Positions 44,590 through 56,600 of a stretch of DNA of 64,000 nucleotides are shown here, one piece after another. The DNA lies in NCBI GenBank assembly GCA_027625915.1, contig JANTQA010000033.1, positions 1,922,001-1,986,000 of the forward strand, read 5' to 3'. The number at the start of each line of letters is the position of its first letter. The first letter of the stretch is position 1. Origin of the DNA: Anaeramoeba flamelloides (Eukaryota > Metamonada > Anaeramoebidae). The translations under genes were made by a program, and so were the position numbers. A model generated the notes under the pieces. It had not been told where the DNA came from. It ran no database searches and saw only the letters and a list, made by a program, of their open reading frames with translations.

Positions 44590-46235
44590 ATGAAGATAAT
44601 ACGATTGTTTTTGCTTTTAATTCTATTTGTACAGTTCTGTATGTTCCAAGAAAGTGAAGGTTCTCCACTTCATGAACAAATGATGTGAATAATTTTTTTC
44701 TCTTTTTATCTTTTCATTTTCTTCTTTTTTCTTATTAATCTTTCTACTTGTGAACATTTACAAACTAAAGTGACACAACCTCGTTTATCCCAATTTTGGA
44801 TAATAACGAAACGCCATACATTCCAACAAATGGCTGGACCTATTACATTGAAGCTGTACGATCGAAATCATGGCCTGAGTGTAAATATCGGTTTCTGAGC
44901 TATACAAGCGATCAGGATTCAAAAGTGGATATGTGGGAGGCGGCAGGTACAAATCAACGTTGGACAATTGTTGCAAATTCAGGATCTTCTGGTGCTGTCT
45001 ATTTGAAAACAACTTATGGGGAGTATATGAGCTACTCTGATGATTGTGAGAACGTCTCAATTAAAACAAGTCAACAGGCAGGAAAAAATCAGGAATTTCG
45101 GTTTATTAAGGGAGACAATACACAATTCCAGTATTACATCCAAGCTGTAGGAAGAGACAGCTGTGATAAACGATATCTTAGTTTCCCTGTGGGATGCTCT
45201 ACATCCACCCCAGACACACTTGATTTTTGGTATGCAGCAGGGCCCGATCAGAGGTTTCGTATCTTTCCGGTTCAATCAAAGGATAAGTTTGAACAAAGTA
45301 TGAATGCCAAATCTCCCTGTCCAGACCCTTACCTTTGGTGGGTTAATTCTACATCAGGTTATTCTCTTATCTGCACCGGGGACAATCTTCCTTTATTCAA
45401 GAGCAACAAATTGACGACTGATGTGGAATTTCTGAAAACAGGTGTGGCCTTATCTGGAGATACAAAGCCCGTGTGGGCAAGATCAACAAGTAGATGGGCG
45501 CCTGAGAATTATCATACACAAGGAGATCACAACGTAATATTTGTGTCTGTTGATCAGGGTGGTGGTTTACATCGTACGGGGTATGTTTGGTCGCAGTCTG
45601 GTGTTGGTCCAAAAATGTGGAATAAATATTCTCCGAATTATATGGAACTTAGTAAAACGGCTGGTGGTGAAATAGATTCGACTATCTTCAAGGACCCCAG
45701 TGATGGCAAAATTTATATCATCTGGAAATCAGATGACAACCGTGTTGGGAGTCTATATACCCGTATTTGGGCACAACAAATCGAATTTGACGGATTTAGT
45801 GTCAAAGCCCTTTCTGATCCTAAAGTGATAATGGACTCAAAGGGGTTATGGTGGATAGATTCTTGGGTTGAAGGCGGTACATTAGTGGAAGGACCTGAAA
45901 TGGTAAAGCTAAATGGGTACTATTATCTTTTCTTTGCAGCTGGGAAATTTTGCACCGGATCTTATACAGAAGGTGTAGCGAGATCCAAATCACTCTGGGG
46001 GCCTTATGAAAAGATGGGTGTCCCCTTGTTGAGTACAGGAATGGTCGGCTATGTCAATCAACAGAAAATTATCGGGCCAGGTCATGGGGCATTTGTATAT
46101 GATGAAAAATCCAGCCAATGGTTTTCGGTCTGGCATGGGAGTTTTGCCTCTGGTAGTTCCTGTGTGCGCTACCCTTTTATTACCAAACTTGACTTTTCAA
46201 GCTCAGATGCGTGGCCATTTACGCGTTGGGATTAA
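44590..46235 (+). CDS. Secreted GH43-type glycoside hydrolase with N-terminal beta-trefoil
   Basis: Two exons: 44590-44684 and 44771-46235, with an 86-nt phase-2 intron (GTGAAT...CTAAAG). The spliced product is 519 residues. Exon 1 supplies the ATG and a signal peptide (MKIIRLFLLLILFVQFC), which explains why exon 2 alone has no ATG at its head. Residues 55-200 form three related repeats (YYIEAV..VDMWEAAGTNQRW; VYLKTT..AGKNQEF; YYIQAV..LDFWYAAGPDQRF), a beta-trefoil carbohydrate-binding module. Residues 213-519 are a five-bladed GH43 propeller: base D217 in CPDPYLWWV, pKa-modulating D334 in EIDSTIF, acid E405 in EGPEMVK, and H470 in GPGHGAF. The family cleaves arabinan, xylan or similar side chains by inversion; exact substrate unknown. 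G+C is much higher than flanks and the architecture is bacterial, so lateral acquisition followed by gain of a spliced signal exon is likely (inference). The stop overlaps AATAAA. The gene appears intact. Confidence 0.92.
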
Positions 46236-46239
46236 ATAA

Positions 46240-46665
46240 AACTATTGAATGAGTGGTCATTTCCATGTCACTCATTATGTTGAAAAATGTATTTCTTGTC
46301 ATTGCTCTTTGATAAAGATTATTTCTATTTTTTCAAATATTGAGAAAAATATATATTCTCTTAACAGTGAGGTTTACAATTAATTACCAATAATTAAATA
46401 AAAAAATGTAATAGGTTTAATTTTGCTATATTTTTAATTATTTTAAAAAAAAGAACATAATATTAAAGATTTGAATTCATCCAATTATCATATATGTGAT
46501 ATAATAGAGGTTTTAATGATAACTTGTATTATCACGATCTTTGAAATAAATTTGTGATAATATTAAAAAATTGCAATTAATTCAAGTTTATGAAGAAAAA
46601 TGGGTAAAATCATGATAATTCATATTGTCGCGATGAAAAAATTAAAATGGCATAAAAAAGAAAAA
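46240..46665. other. 3' flank of the GH43 gene
   Basis: AT-rich; the stop codon context TTAAATAAAAC holds a canonical AATAAA. No further gene before the LINE tail at about 46675. Confidence 0.4.
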
Positions 46666-46669
46666 TATT

Positions 46670-47700
46670 TTTTTTTATTTTATTATTATTGAAGAAGTGT
46701 CGAATACACTCTAGTTGCCCTTATACTAAAATTCCCTTTCATAAATTTAAGCGTAAAATCATAGATTTCACGATTATTAATTAATGAAAATAGTTTCAAA
46801 CTGTCTTGAAATGAATTAATTCATTAATATTTATTTTTTTTAATTTGTTATGAAATATTAATCTATATTTTTTCATAGGAAGGACAGACCGATAAAAATG
46901 ATCAATATTTTCAATATTTTCCTTTTGTTCATATTTTGAACATAAAGGACAATTTTTTATTTGAATTTTTATCGATTACGTAGTAATATCAATTTAAGCA
47001 GTTGGTAAATGAACCGAAATTTAAAATTGTTGAACTTGATGGATAACTTAGATATTTTTCTGTTTAAAATAAATAATTTTGATTTTTTATTATTGTACAA
47101 TAATTATAAACCTTCCAACTTTTGGAATTCAGCAACCCATTAAATTTGCACTTATATATTTCATTTTTCAATTCTTTTAAATATTTTGAATGTAGGTTGA
47201 TTTTATTATTTATTATTTGATTAAATTTTATTAATTTTTCTAAATAAGGAAGAGATAAGTTATTTAATTTATTTTTTAATTTAAATTTTTTTTTATTTAC
47301 TGAAATTGTAATATTTTCAATTTTAAATTATATTTTGTAAATAAGAATTGGTGTATTTCTGTTTATTTTGTATATTTCAGTAATAAGTGAATTGATCCAA
47401 GAATTTAAATAATTAATCGTTTTTATTTGATAATTATATATTTCTAATCCATATTTGAATTGAATTAATATGAAAGAATTAAATAATCTAATTTTTAAAC
47501 TATTATTCAGAGAATTGTTATTGAATAATTGTTTGCATTTATTATATGTTTCTTTAGATTTTTTTAAATTATAAACAATATGTGCAATTTTATCTAAATA
47601 AATATCCAAATATTTAATTTTTTTTTAAATCTTTTGATATAACTGTAATATCTTTATTTCGTTTTAATCCAAATTGAATTATAATTTAAATAGATTGAAA
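46670..47700 (-). mobile_element. LINE family 2, C-terminal half
   Basis: Minus-strand 47609-47328 keeps a 93-residue frame (YLDKIAHIVYNLKKSKETYN, SLNNSLKIRLFNSF, YLNSWINSLITEIYKINRN), the post-RT region of a non-LTR element; immediately upstream 47690-47610 reads FGLKRNKDITVISKDLKKN. At 46955-46870 comes CPLCSKYEQKENIENIDHFY, the CxxC...H zinc-knuckle-like motif. The 3' end has a degenerate GTGTATTCGACAC stem (46710-46695) and TTCTTCAATAATAATAA tail. The RT core is absent and the frame is broken between parts. Confidence 0.75.
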
Positions 47701-47749
47701 TTACAATTTGAAAGAAAAATATTTTTTTGATTAAATAATAAAAAAATCC

Positions 47750-48045
47750 CTTGACTTTTACCATGTTTTGACCACTTTTAAAAAATTATATGCTATAAAA
47801 GTGTTGGAAAGTGTTTGAAGGTGTTGTGAATTGTCTATAAGTCTTTGAACGGTTTGAAAGACGGAAAACTAAAGATTTTGTAAGTCAGGGATTTTTTGTA
47901 GTAGAAAAAAAATTTTTTTTTCTTTTCTTTTATTTTTTAAAAAAATATAAAATCTCCATGAATATTATCACCAAACAAATTTTATGATCAAACAAATAAT
48001 AACACATTTTGAAAATGTACTTGAATATAGAGTAGCTGGATTTTT
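47750..48045 (-). repeat. Interspersed repeat V, copy 2
   Basis: Reverse-oriented counterpart of 41440-41720. Reverse complement landmarks: TTATTTGTTTGATCATAAAATTTG, GGTCTTTCAAACCGTTCAAAGACTTATAGA, CAATTCACAACACCTTCAAACACTTTCC. Ends 15 bases before the poly(A) end of the LINE at 48059. Confidence 0.6.
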
Positions 48046-48119
48046 ATTTAAATTGTGATTTTTTTTTTTTTTTGAATGGTGGAAATTAATTTCCTCTTAC
48101 ATCCATTGGGTTTTTTGGA

Positions 48120-48370
48120 TTTAAAATATTGAGTAAAATTAAAGTTTTTTTTCTTTTCTTTTAAATTTTTAAAAAGGGTTTTTATTTTTTTTGAAAAAAA
48201 AAAAAAATATACTGTAAATTTATTTACTTTTCAGTTTATTTTAGTAATTAAAAAAAAATTCCGTTAATTTTTCAGAATTTAAAAGAATTGAGTATAATCT
48301 TTGATTTTTCTACATACTTTTGAATTTTGGAAAACATGGGATACTTTTCAGCACTCTAAGACAATTCCAT
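48120..48370. repeat. Nested palindromic repeat NP, copy D (inside LINE)
   Basis: Contains the family core at 48265-48335 (TTTTTCAGAATTTAAAAGAATTG to TTTTGAATTTTGGAAAAC). It separates the LINE ORF end (48380-48600) from the LINE 3' stem (48079-48096). In the fresh copy at 7540-7560 these two lie next to each other, so this is an insertion. A related fragment at 48725-48850 interrupts the same LINE again. Confidence 0.6.
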
Positions 48371-49261
48371 AATTTCTAAATTTCTGTTTAGATATTTCAA
48401 GAAAGAATCATAATTTTTTTTATGGTTAATCAATGATAAAATGAATAATGAGTCTTTATTTTAAAAAATATCACAGATCTTATTTTTTTTTAATTTTTTT
48501 TTCATTTTGATAAAATATTTAATCCAAATTTGTCAATTTTTTTGTTTGTAAAATGGGAATTCCCTAAAAAAATGATCGATATTTTTATAAATTTCTGAGT
48601 TTTGATTATTATATAGATGGAAATTTTTATTTTTGTTTTTTTTTGATTGTATATATAAGAATTTCTCTTTAATTAATTTGAGAAGTTTCGTAGTTTTAAT
48701 ATGGAAGTAGACACTTTACAATTTTAAAACTTTTGGTTTTTTAGGTTTTTTTTAAAGTGAAATAAGAGAGTAAAATAAAAGTTTTTTCTATATTCTTTTG
48801 AATTAAAAATCATAGGCACTCTACCACACTCCATGTACTTTACAACACGAATGTTTAGTAATTTTGTTGTTTTTCCTAATAATTTTTAAATATTCTTGAA
48901 CTTTCCATCCAGAACTATATATTATAAGTTTTCTCGAAATTGATTAAGATACACATCTAGTAATTTTAAGTTTTTTTTCTACTTTCCTAATTAAAATTTT
49001 CATGATCTTTTTTTTGAAAATTTTGAATTTTTTGAGATTTGTTCAAAGCCAATCATTTCTAATTTCTTTTTGAAAATCTTTTTTTGTAAATTGAGATTCT
49101 GGCTTATTCAACTTTTGCTTCAGTTTTATAGATTATTCTTGGGGAATATGGATTTATTTTTAAAGATTTAATAACTTTTTTATTTATCCAAACAACTATC
49201 AAGTCAAAATATTTCTGAGTTTAATTGGATATAACTTATACAAATAATAATTAGTTAATAT

Positions 49262-49797
49262 AAAAACAATTTCAAAAATTTAAACACATCCAAAATCAAA
49301 AATAGACAATAAAAAAAAAACAATTTATTGTATTTTTCCAACCCTCATATAAAATCACATTTAAATATTCGAGTATTAATGTTTTTTCAGTAATCAATTT
49401 AATGTCAAAAAAAGAAAAATAAATAAAACTAAAAATTAAAAAATTAGTGTGTCCAAAATAATGAAAAAAGCGGAACAAAAAATGTATTGGTAAATTTGTT
49501 GAAATTTCAATAACGAGTGTTGATCGATCAAATGATCAGATAACATCGGCCAATTATATGTGATTTTCAAATTTAACAAAATCAACACTAACCTTCTATT
49601 AAAAATTTACACAAAAAATTCAATATAACAAAAAAGATTACGTAACTAGTGAAAAAAAGGAAATGAAAACAAAACAGAAAAAAGACAAATAATGAAATAG
49701 TTTGTAAAATCAAAATTACTTTCCAAATTGAAGGTAAAGTGTATTATTGTTATTCTTTCAACTATTTAAACTCTGTTCAAATATTTGGAATTTAATT
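49262..49797 (-). mobile_element. TIR element family M1, copy 3 (inside LINE)
   Basis: Reverse-oriented M1 copy: starts AATTTAAACACATCCAAAATC, includes TTGATCGATCAAATGATCAG and AATGAAATAGTTTGTAAAATC, and ends TTCAAATATTTGGAATTTAA. It interrupts the LINE reading between the GLNPNIDKT region and the INKKV region, which dates it after that LINE. Confidence 0.7.
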
Positions 49798-51112
49798 TAC
49801 TTTAATATAAACTTTTATATTTTACTCATTGGTTAATTCCTGTTGAATAAGAATCATTTTTACATTTTTTAATCCATTTTTTTCTTTTTGAAAGTTTTTG
49901 TTTGTTATTGTAAATTTTTTTCCTTGTGAATCCAATTCCTAAATATTTTATTCTTGATAAATTTGTTTGATTTTAAAGTTTTATCAATATTTGGGTTCAA
50001 TCCACATACTTAAATAATGTTATATATTGATATTAATTTTTTGTCAATTTCTTGTTTTGGACATTCCATTATTAAAATTAATTCGACTATAAACATTTGA
50101 ACATCATGGTTAAATCTTTTCGATTTTTCAATTAAAAAATGCCAATAAAACCAAACATTAAAAACAAGAAATAGGATCTCATTTATAAACTCCTATTCTT
50201 TCCATTTTTTATAATAATTCTGCATCCATTTTTTAATTTTTAACATTTTTAAGGTATTTATTGAGAGCGTAGTCAACTAATATATGACTAATCGTACCAA
50301 AACGTGTTGTAATATCGATTTGAACATCAAAAAATTCCTAATTTTTATCTATTTGCTTTTCAATTCTAATAGTCAATTTCAAACAGCTATTCTTGTATCT
50401 ATTTTTTTTTTTTTGAAACCAAATTAAGAATCTTCAATTCCTCTACAAACCAGTTTAAAAAAAAATCTCGATAAAGTATTATTGATTGAGATTGGCCTAT
50501 AATTTAAAGGAATTCCTAAATCCCCATCTTTGTGAATAAATAAAATAATTCAATCTTTAATCAACTTTATTATTACTTCACTTGGATTATCAATTCATTT
50601 TAAAACTATTCTTTGAACATTTTATAAAAAAAAGTACATCTTCTTTTTCGTTCTTTTTTTTAGGGTCCAATTTGTAAAATTTGTATTTTATCAAAATTTT
50701 TAACTGATTTATTTTTTTGATATTTAATTAAATCGTAAATATTTTATGAAGAAAAATTTTCCTACTTTAATATCCATTGGCTTTAAGTCTTCAAATTTTT
50801 TAAAAAATAATGTTGCTAAATTAATTTTATTATTTTTATTTCAGGTTTTCTGCTAATTTCTTTACAATAATCAAAATAAGTACTTTCTAAATTTTTATTA
50901 TTTAAAATAATTTTTGTTAAAGAATTAAAAAATAAGGAAATTAATAATAATATATCTGGTAAAAGTTTAATAAATAAACCACAATATCCATAAATTTTGA
51001 TCTCTGAAAAACTTGAAAATTGTTTCAACTAATAAAAAATCAAAAAAATTTTATCATTTATTGTTTTTGGTTACATTTTTAAAAAAAAATAATATTTTGT
51101 GGATGATTTTCA

Positions 51113-53658
51113 TTATTTTTTTTTATTTTGTAAAAGATAATAATTTAAAAATTGATTTTCAAAATCTTGGAATGCCTTTTTTTGGAATTCGCCTTTATGA
51201 AAAGATTCCTGAAATGAAACTACGTTAACAAGGTGTCTTGATAATTCTGCTTCTTCAAAAAAACTCTCAGTTTTGAGATAATCCATTGAAGCAAATTCAT
51301 GATTTTCACCAATGCCCACGATAATAATAGAAACGGGCAATTTTGAAAGCACTTTAAGATTTTCTTTTACTTCTTCATTGTCTATAAATTTGTCATCTGT
51401 GAGTATAATAAGATTAGTATATTCACTTTTTATATTTACCTTAGATATAAAGGAAATGGCCTTTAAAATAGGCCCAAATTTTGTTGGTCCATTCAACCCA
51501 ACATTATTGAGTGCTAAAGAGTAGCTATCAAGAACGCCTTTGATTCCTTCGCATTCAGGGTCTTGAATGTTACCATTTAAGGGGAATAAATCTGAAGAAA
51601 TTACTTTTTTTTTTAATTGGATTTTCCCACCAAATCCAAATGCTGCTATTTGGCTTAAATTGGAATATTGGTTTAAAATCTCGCATAAAGAAACAATTGA
51701 TTGTTCATATTGATTGAAATTTGGTGGATTTTGGAAATGAAGGGATTCGTTAAATGATGGTAAACTTGGGGTGGTAAAATAAAAAAGAATAATAAGAATA
51801 AGAATGAGGATCAGTATCAGGAAAAATAATAAAAAAAAAAAAAGGAGGAGTTTAAAAAATAAATTAAAAGATTAATAAATTTAATTAAAAAAAATTCATT
51901 TCATTTCAAAATATGACAATTATATCTTTGAAGTTTTTTTTCCTTTTAAAAATGTTAAAAAGAAGATTAAGAATGATATAAAAAAAAAAAAAAAGTCAAA
52001 ATAATTATAATAATGATGATTATTACCCGTTTGAAATAGTAAAATCTACTGCAACAATAGTTGATAATTTAATATTCGATGAAAGAAAATCTAAAATTGA
52101 ATGTATTTCATTTTGAGAAAATTTTTCTAATCGTAAAGTCCCTAAACTAATTTTTTTTTTCTTCTTTTTTGGATCAATTAAGGTAAAATTTTTTTTATTG
52201 CCATCTTGTAATTCTGCTAGATTTGTGTTAACGTATCCAATTAAATTTGGTTTTCCTTTTTTTTTCTATTTTTCAAAATTAATTTCAAGTATTTTTTGAA
52301 TTATTTATTTATTGAGAGAAATGAGTAAAAAAAGAAAAATTTAATCAAAATAACAAAAGAAGGAAGAAGAAAAATGGATAAAATATTAGAATATAAAAAG
52401 AATTTGGTTTAATTCTGAAAAAAAGTTGAATATCATTTGTATGACCAAATTAAAAATTATACACTATCGTTGGGTTTTTTTCAATTTAAGAAATAAAAAG
52501 AAAATTTAATAAAATTTTCCTTTTATTTTTGAAATTGAAATAAAAATACCATAAGCTTTTCTCAAGTTTTCTGTTTATTCCAAAAATCAAGAGATTTTCC
52601 TAATAAAACATAAAACTTAAGAAAAGTATCATTAACTTTTTCAGGGTTTTTAAGAATAAAGTAAAATTGAAGATTTTACTCTATTCTTTTGAATTCTGGA
52701 AAACCTAGGAACTTGACGGCACTTCTCTAATTTCTAAATTTTTGTTTAGAAATTTCAATAAAGAATCATAATTTTCTTTATCATTAATCTATGACAAAAT
52801 AAATAATGATTCTTTATTTTGAATAATATCAAGGATATTATTTTGATTATTTTTATTAATTTGAATTCAATCTTTAATCCAAATTTTTCGATTTTCTGTA
52901 TAGAATGGCAGTCCCATAAAAAATGATCGATATCTTCAATGATTTACAAGTTAAATGTAAATTATTTTTCAAAAATTTTGAATCACTTTATAATGTTAAG
53001 GATTATTCGAATTTTATGGTTAGTGAATACTATTTTTCCACCTAGTAACATATTTATAGACTTAAAAGAAACTTGATGAAAGGGATCTTACTAACTTGAA
53101 AAATTTAGGTTTTTTTTTGCAAAATTTTGAGTTGGGCAAAAAAAATTTCCCTTCATCAAATCCAAATTATTCTCACAAATTTTGAAGAAAAAAATTTCAT
53201 TAGGAAAATGTCACTCCACTTTCTTTTCAAGTATGTTAGAGTGTAGCGAGAGAGTATAAATATACTTGAAAAGAAAGTGGAGTGGCATTTTCCTAATATC
53301 AAAAAAAATTGCTTTTTAGTTTTGTCTTGTTTTATACAAGAAATTCAATAAATTTTTTGGTCAAAAAATGATTTTCAAGCAAAATCAAAAAAATCTAAAA
53401 AATCCAAAAATTGCAATATTTTGACTTTTCCTCAATTCATTGTCTTTTAAAGCTTTTTTTCTGTTTATAGTATTGTATTTAAACCCTCACGGGGCATAAA
53501 ATTCGAATAGTCCTTAATGGAAGTTGTTTTGATGGTTTGACCAGTATTCTTATCAAAAAAATAATTTTTCAAATTTTTTTTATCAGAATCATTTTTTCTA
53601 ATTTGGCAAATTTTAGTTACTTTTTAATTTCATCAGAATTATTCAGCTTTTCTTTTTC

Positions 53659-53698
<40 letters not shown>

Positions 53699-56600
53699 AT
53701 ACTTTTTCTTTTTCTTTTTTTGTTTGCAAAAGATCAAGTGGAAAAAAATAAAAGATCTTTGAAAAGACAAATAATCATAAAGAAAATAGAGACTATCTAA
53801 TGTCTTTTAAAATTCATTTAATTATTAGTTAAAAATCTTGTTGTTAACTTTATTTCAGTGAAAGTTTAGTAATAAAAAATCGGTAAAGCTCATTTCATAA
53901 ATTTTATCTCCCTTTTTTTTAGTTTTCGGGTTTTATTTTTTTATGATTTTCAAAATATCAGGTTTTTAAATATTTAGAAAGATTTAAAAGTGAATTACGA
54001 ATCAGATTTAATTATTTGTTGTTCTTGAATACTAAAGTATATATATATATATTTCAATTTCTTATTTCAGGTGAGTCACAATTTTTGAAATGATGTTTAT
54101 TTTTTGCATAAATTGCAAGGTTTTGTATTCTTATCATAAACACAAGAATATTCTTATCATAAAATTTAGAAAAAAAAATATTTTTTTTTATTTTAACTTT
54201 ATTATTTGAAATTATTATCATGGTTCTGGTTCACCAGCGGATTTGTTAGGGGTTATATAATTGTTGGGCGGTGATATTTTTTAAATTATGGAAAAAGTAT
54301 TTTTTTTCAAAATGCTTCAATAGCGCCCTGAATGGAATATTACATATAAAAATATATAATAATAAATTTGTTTTTCTCGACGAAAAATGTAAATATTAAG
54401 AAATAAAAAAATAGCTTATTAAAATAAAGAAAAAAAAAAAAAAGATATTAATAATTACCTTATCAAAACATTCAATAAGTATTTTGCGGTTCTCTTCACA
54501 ATTACAAAGATCAGAACATTTTAACTCAAATTTTGACCATTCTGGTGATTGATTTTTTGCAATAATTTCTGTTTCATAAACAAGAATATTCTCATTTTTC
54601 TTCTCACCGGATCTTGAAAAACGTAGAAATGGATTTACTGAGCCAAAAAGGTCCTATAATAAGTTTAATAAATAAAAGGGTTAGTTTTTCAAAGTTAATA
54701 TAAATATTAATTTTATATGGAATTTTTTTTTTGTTATTTGAAGAATATTTTTGATTTGATTATTTTAATTTCATATTTAATTAGATTAATCTTTGGGTAA
54801 TAGAATGAAATATTTTTTGGGTATTTTTTTCAAAGAATGACTATTTATATATATTTTTTATTAAAATTTTTGATAATTTTTAATTCCATTTGATTCTAAG
54901 AATAAATTTATATCTTAAACAAAGGAAAAGAAAAGAGTTCGAATTTTCATCCTATTGTGTACAATAATCATATTTTTCTGAATCTTTTAAATTCTTTTTT
55001 ATTTTCATCATAATCAGATAAATATCTATTTAGTCCATTTTTAAATTTTCTGAATTGAAGTAAAAAAGTTACTTGATTTAATTTTTATTTAATTTATAAT
55101 TCCAAATATAACTTTTCCTTTTTAAAAAATACATTTTTGTATTTTTTATTATTCAGTAAAATATAATAAAGAACTCAATAAAGAGAAAATTTTAATATTT
55201 TACAAACTGTTTTTTTGAGATTTTTCTAGAATAATATTGTAATACGAAACTCTGGGTGGGGGGGGGGGGGGGGGGGGTTAACGAATCAATAATTAAAGAA
55301 ACACTTCTCATTCTTTTATAAAAAAAAAAAGTTAAAAAAAATTGTTTTTAAAAAATATTAATATTTAGTTATATGTTTATCAGTATTTTTTTTATTTAAT
55401 TATTCGAGTAAGTGTGTAACAGAGTAACACATTTGTTTAAAAGAACTAGATATTAAATTAGTTTTAACTGTGTAATATATATCTTATTATGTCAAAAAAC
55501 TTTTTTAAGCAATTTATTTTTTTTGTACAATCATTAGATGATAAACTTTTCAATTTGGATAATTGTTGTGCAATGAAAATATCAATTTTTTTAGCTATCA
55601 AAATAAATTTTATAAAGTTTTTATTTTTAATTGGTTTTCATTTTTTGTCATTTTTCAAAGTGTTTTACTAAAAATCAAAAATAAAAATGATTCTATAAAA
55701 TCCCGGTTTTATTGATTTATTTTTTGTATTTAAAAAATATTTTTAATTTTAATAATAAATGAAGGAATGAAAGATAATATTTAGATTAAATATATATATA
55801 TATATATATATATATTACTTTTGTTGAAATAAATTAATTAAATTTGAAAGTAAATGTTTCAGAAGAAAATCATTTTTTTAAAAATTCATTTATTATTCTT
55901 GTGGAAAAGTTTTGTGTTTTTGTTATTCTGAGCATCTGAATAAAAAAATAAAACAAATTTCAATCGAGAAATAATTAAATTATGATAGTGATTAAAAATC
56001 AATATAAACTCCATTCCAAAAATTTAGAAAACTAAATTAAGTTTCAAATACTTTTAATGACCGTGTCTATTTTAAACACTCTTTGAGTTCAAAGACACAA
56101 ATTTGGTCACTTCAAAATGAGCTCTCATTAGCAGATTCAAACGACTATTTCATTTAACAGTTAACCCTTAACAATAAATACACACTTGCAAATTTTTTAA
56201 CACTGCATTTTAAGGTTTTGATTTATTATTATTTATTTTTTAGTATCTGAGTATATGTAAATGACAAATAATATTTAGTTTTCAAAATAAGGCAGGGGTT
56301 TAAAGTTAGTGTTTCCCATTAAACTTGGTTTATAATGAGTCTTTTTATCAAAAAATGAATTTTAGTCAACTAAAAAAAATTAATTGGTATATAGTCGTTC
56401 AAAAAAAGTGAAGACTTTTTTAAAACTTTTATCAAGTTTTCTATTTAAAAAAAGTGAAAACTTTTTCAGAATTAAAACTTTTTGAAAGTTTTCCGTTTTA
56501 ATAAAGTGAAGAATCGAACTTTATATATGGTGGTGAGGCTGGAGTCTGAATTAAACAATTTTTTAAAAAGAAAATCCTCACTTAATAAAAGCACAAAACT

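Larger units (their letters stand above)
48059..51010 (-). mobile_element. LINE family 1, long decayed copy with nested insertions
   Basis: Read on the minus strand: RT motifs GDLGIPLNYRPISINNTL (about 50520-50460), a GTISHILVDYALNKYL segment (50300-50250), GVYK-stop-DPISCF equivalent to G-x-x-Q-G-D-P-x-S (50200-50160), and GLNPNIDKT (50010-49980). After the M1 insertion come INKKVIKSLKINPYSPRIIY (49190-49130) and SSGWKVQEYLKIIRK (48920-48870), matching the LINE ORF at 6713-7432. At 48600-48380 is the ORF end, and at 48096-48079 the stem GAGGAAATTAATTTCC, then poly(A) ending at 48059. Many stops and frame changes: an old copy. Its 5' end lies about 100 bases from the copine stop codon. Confidence 0.8.
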
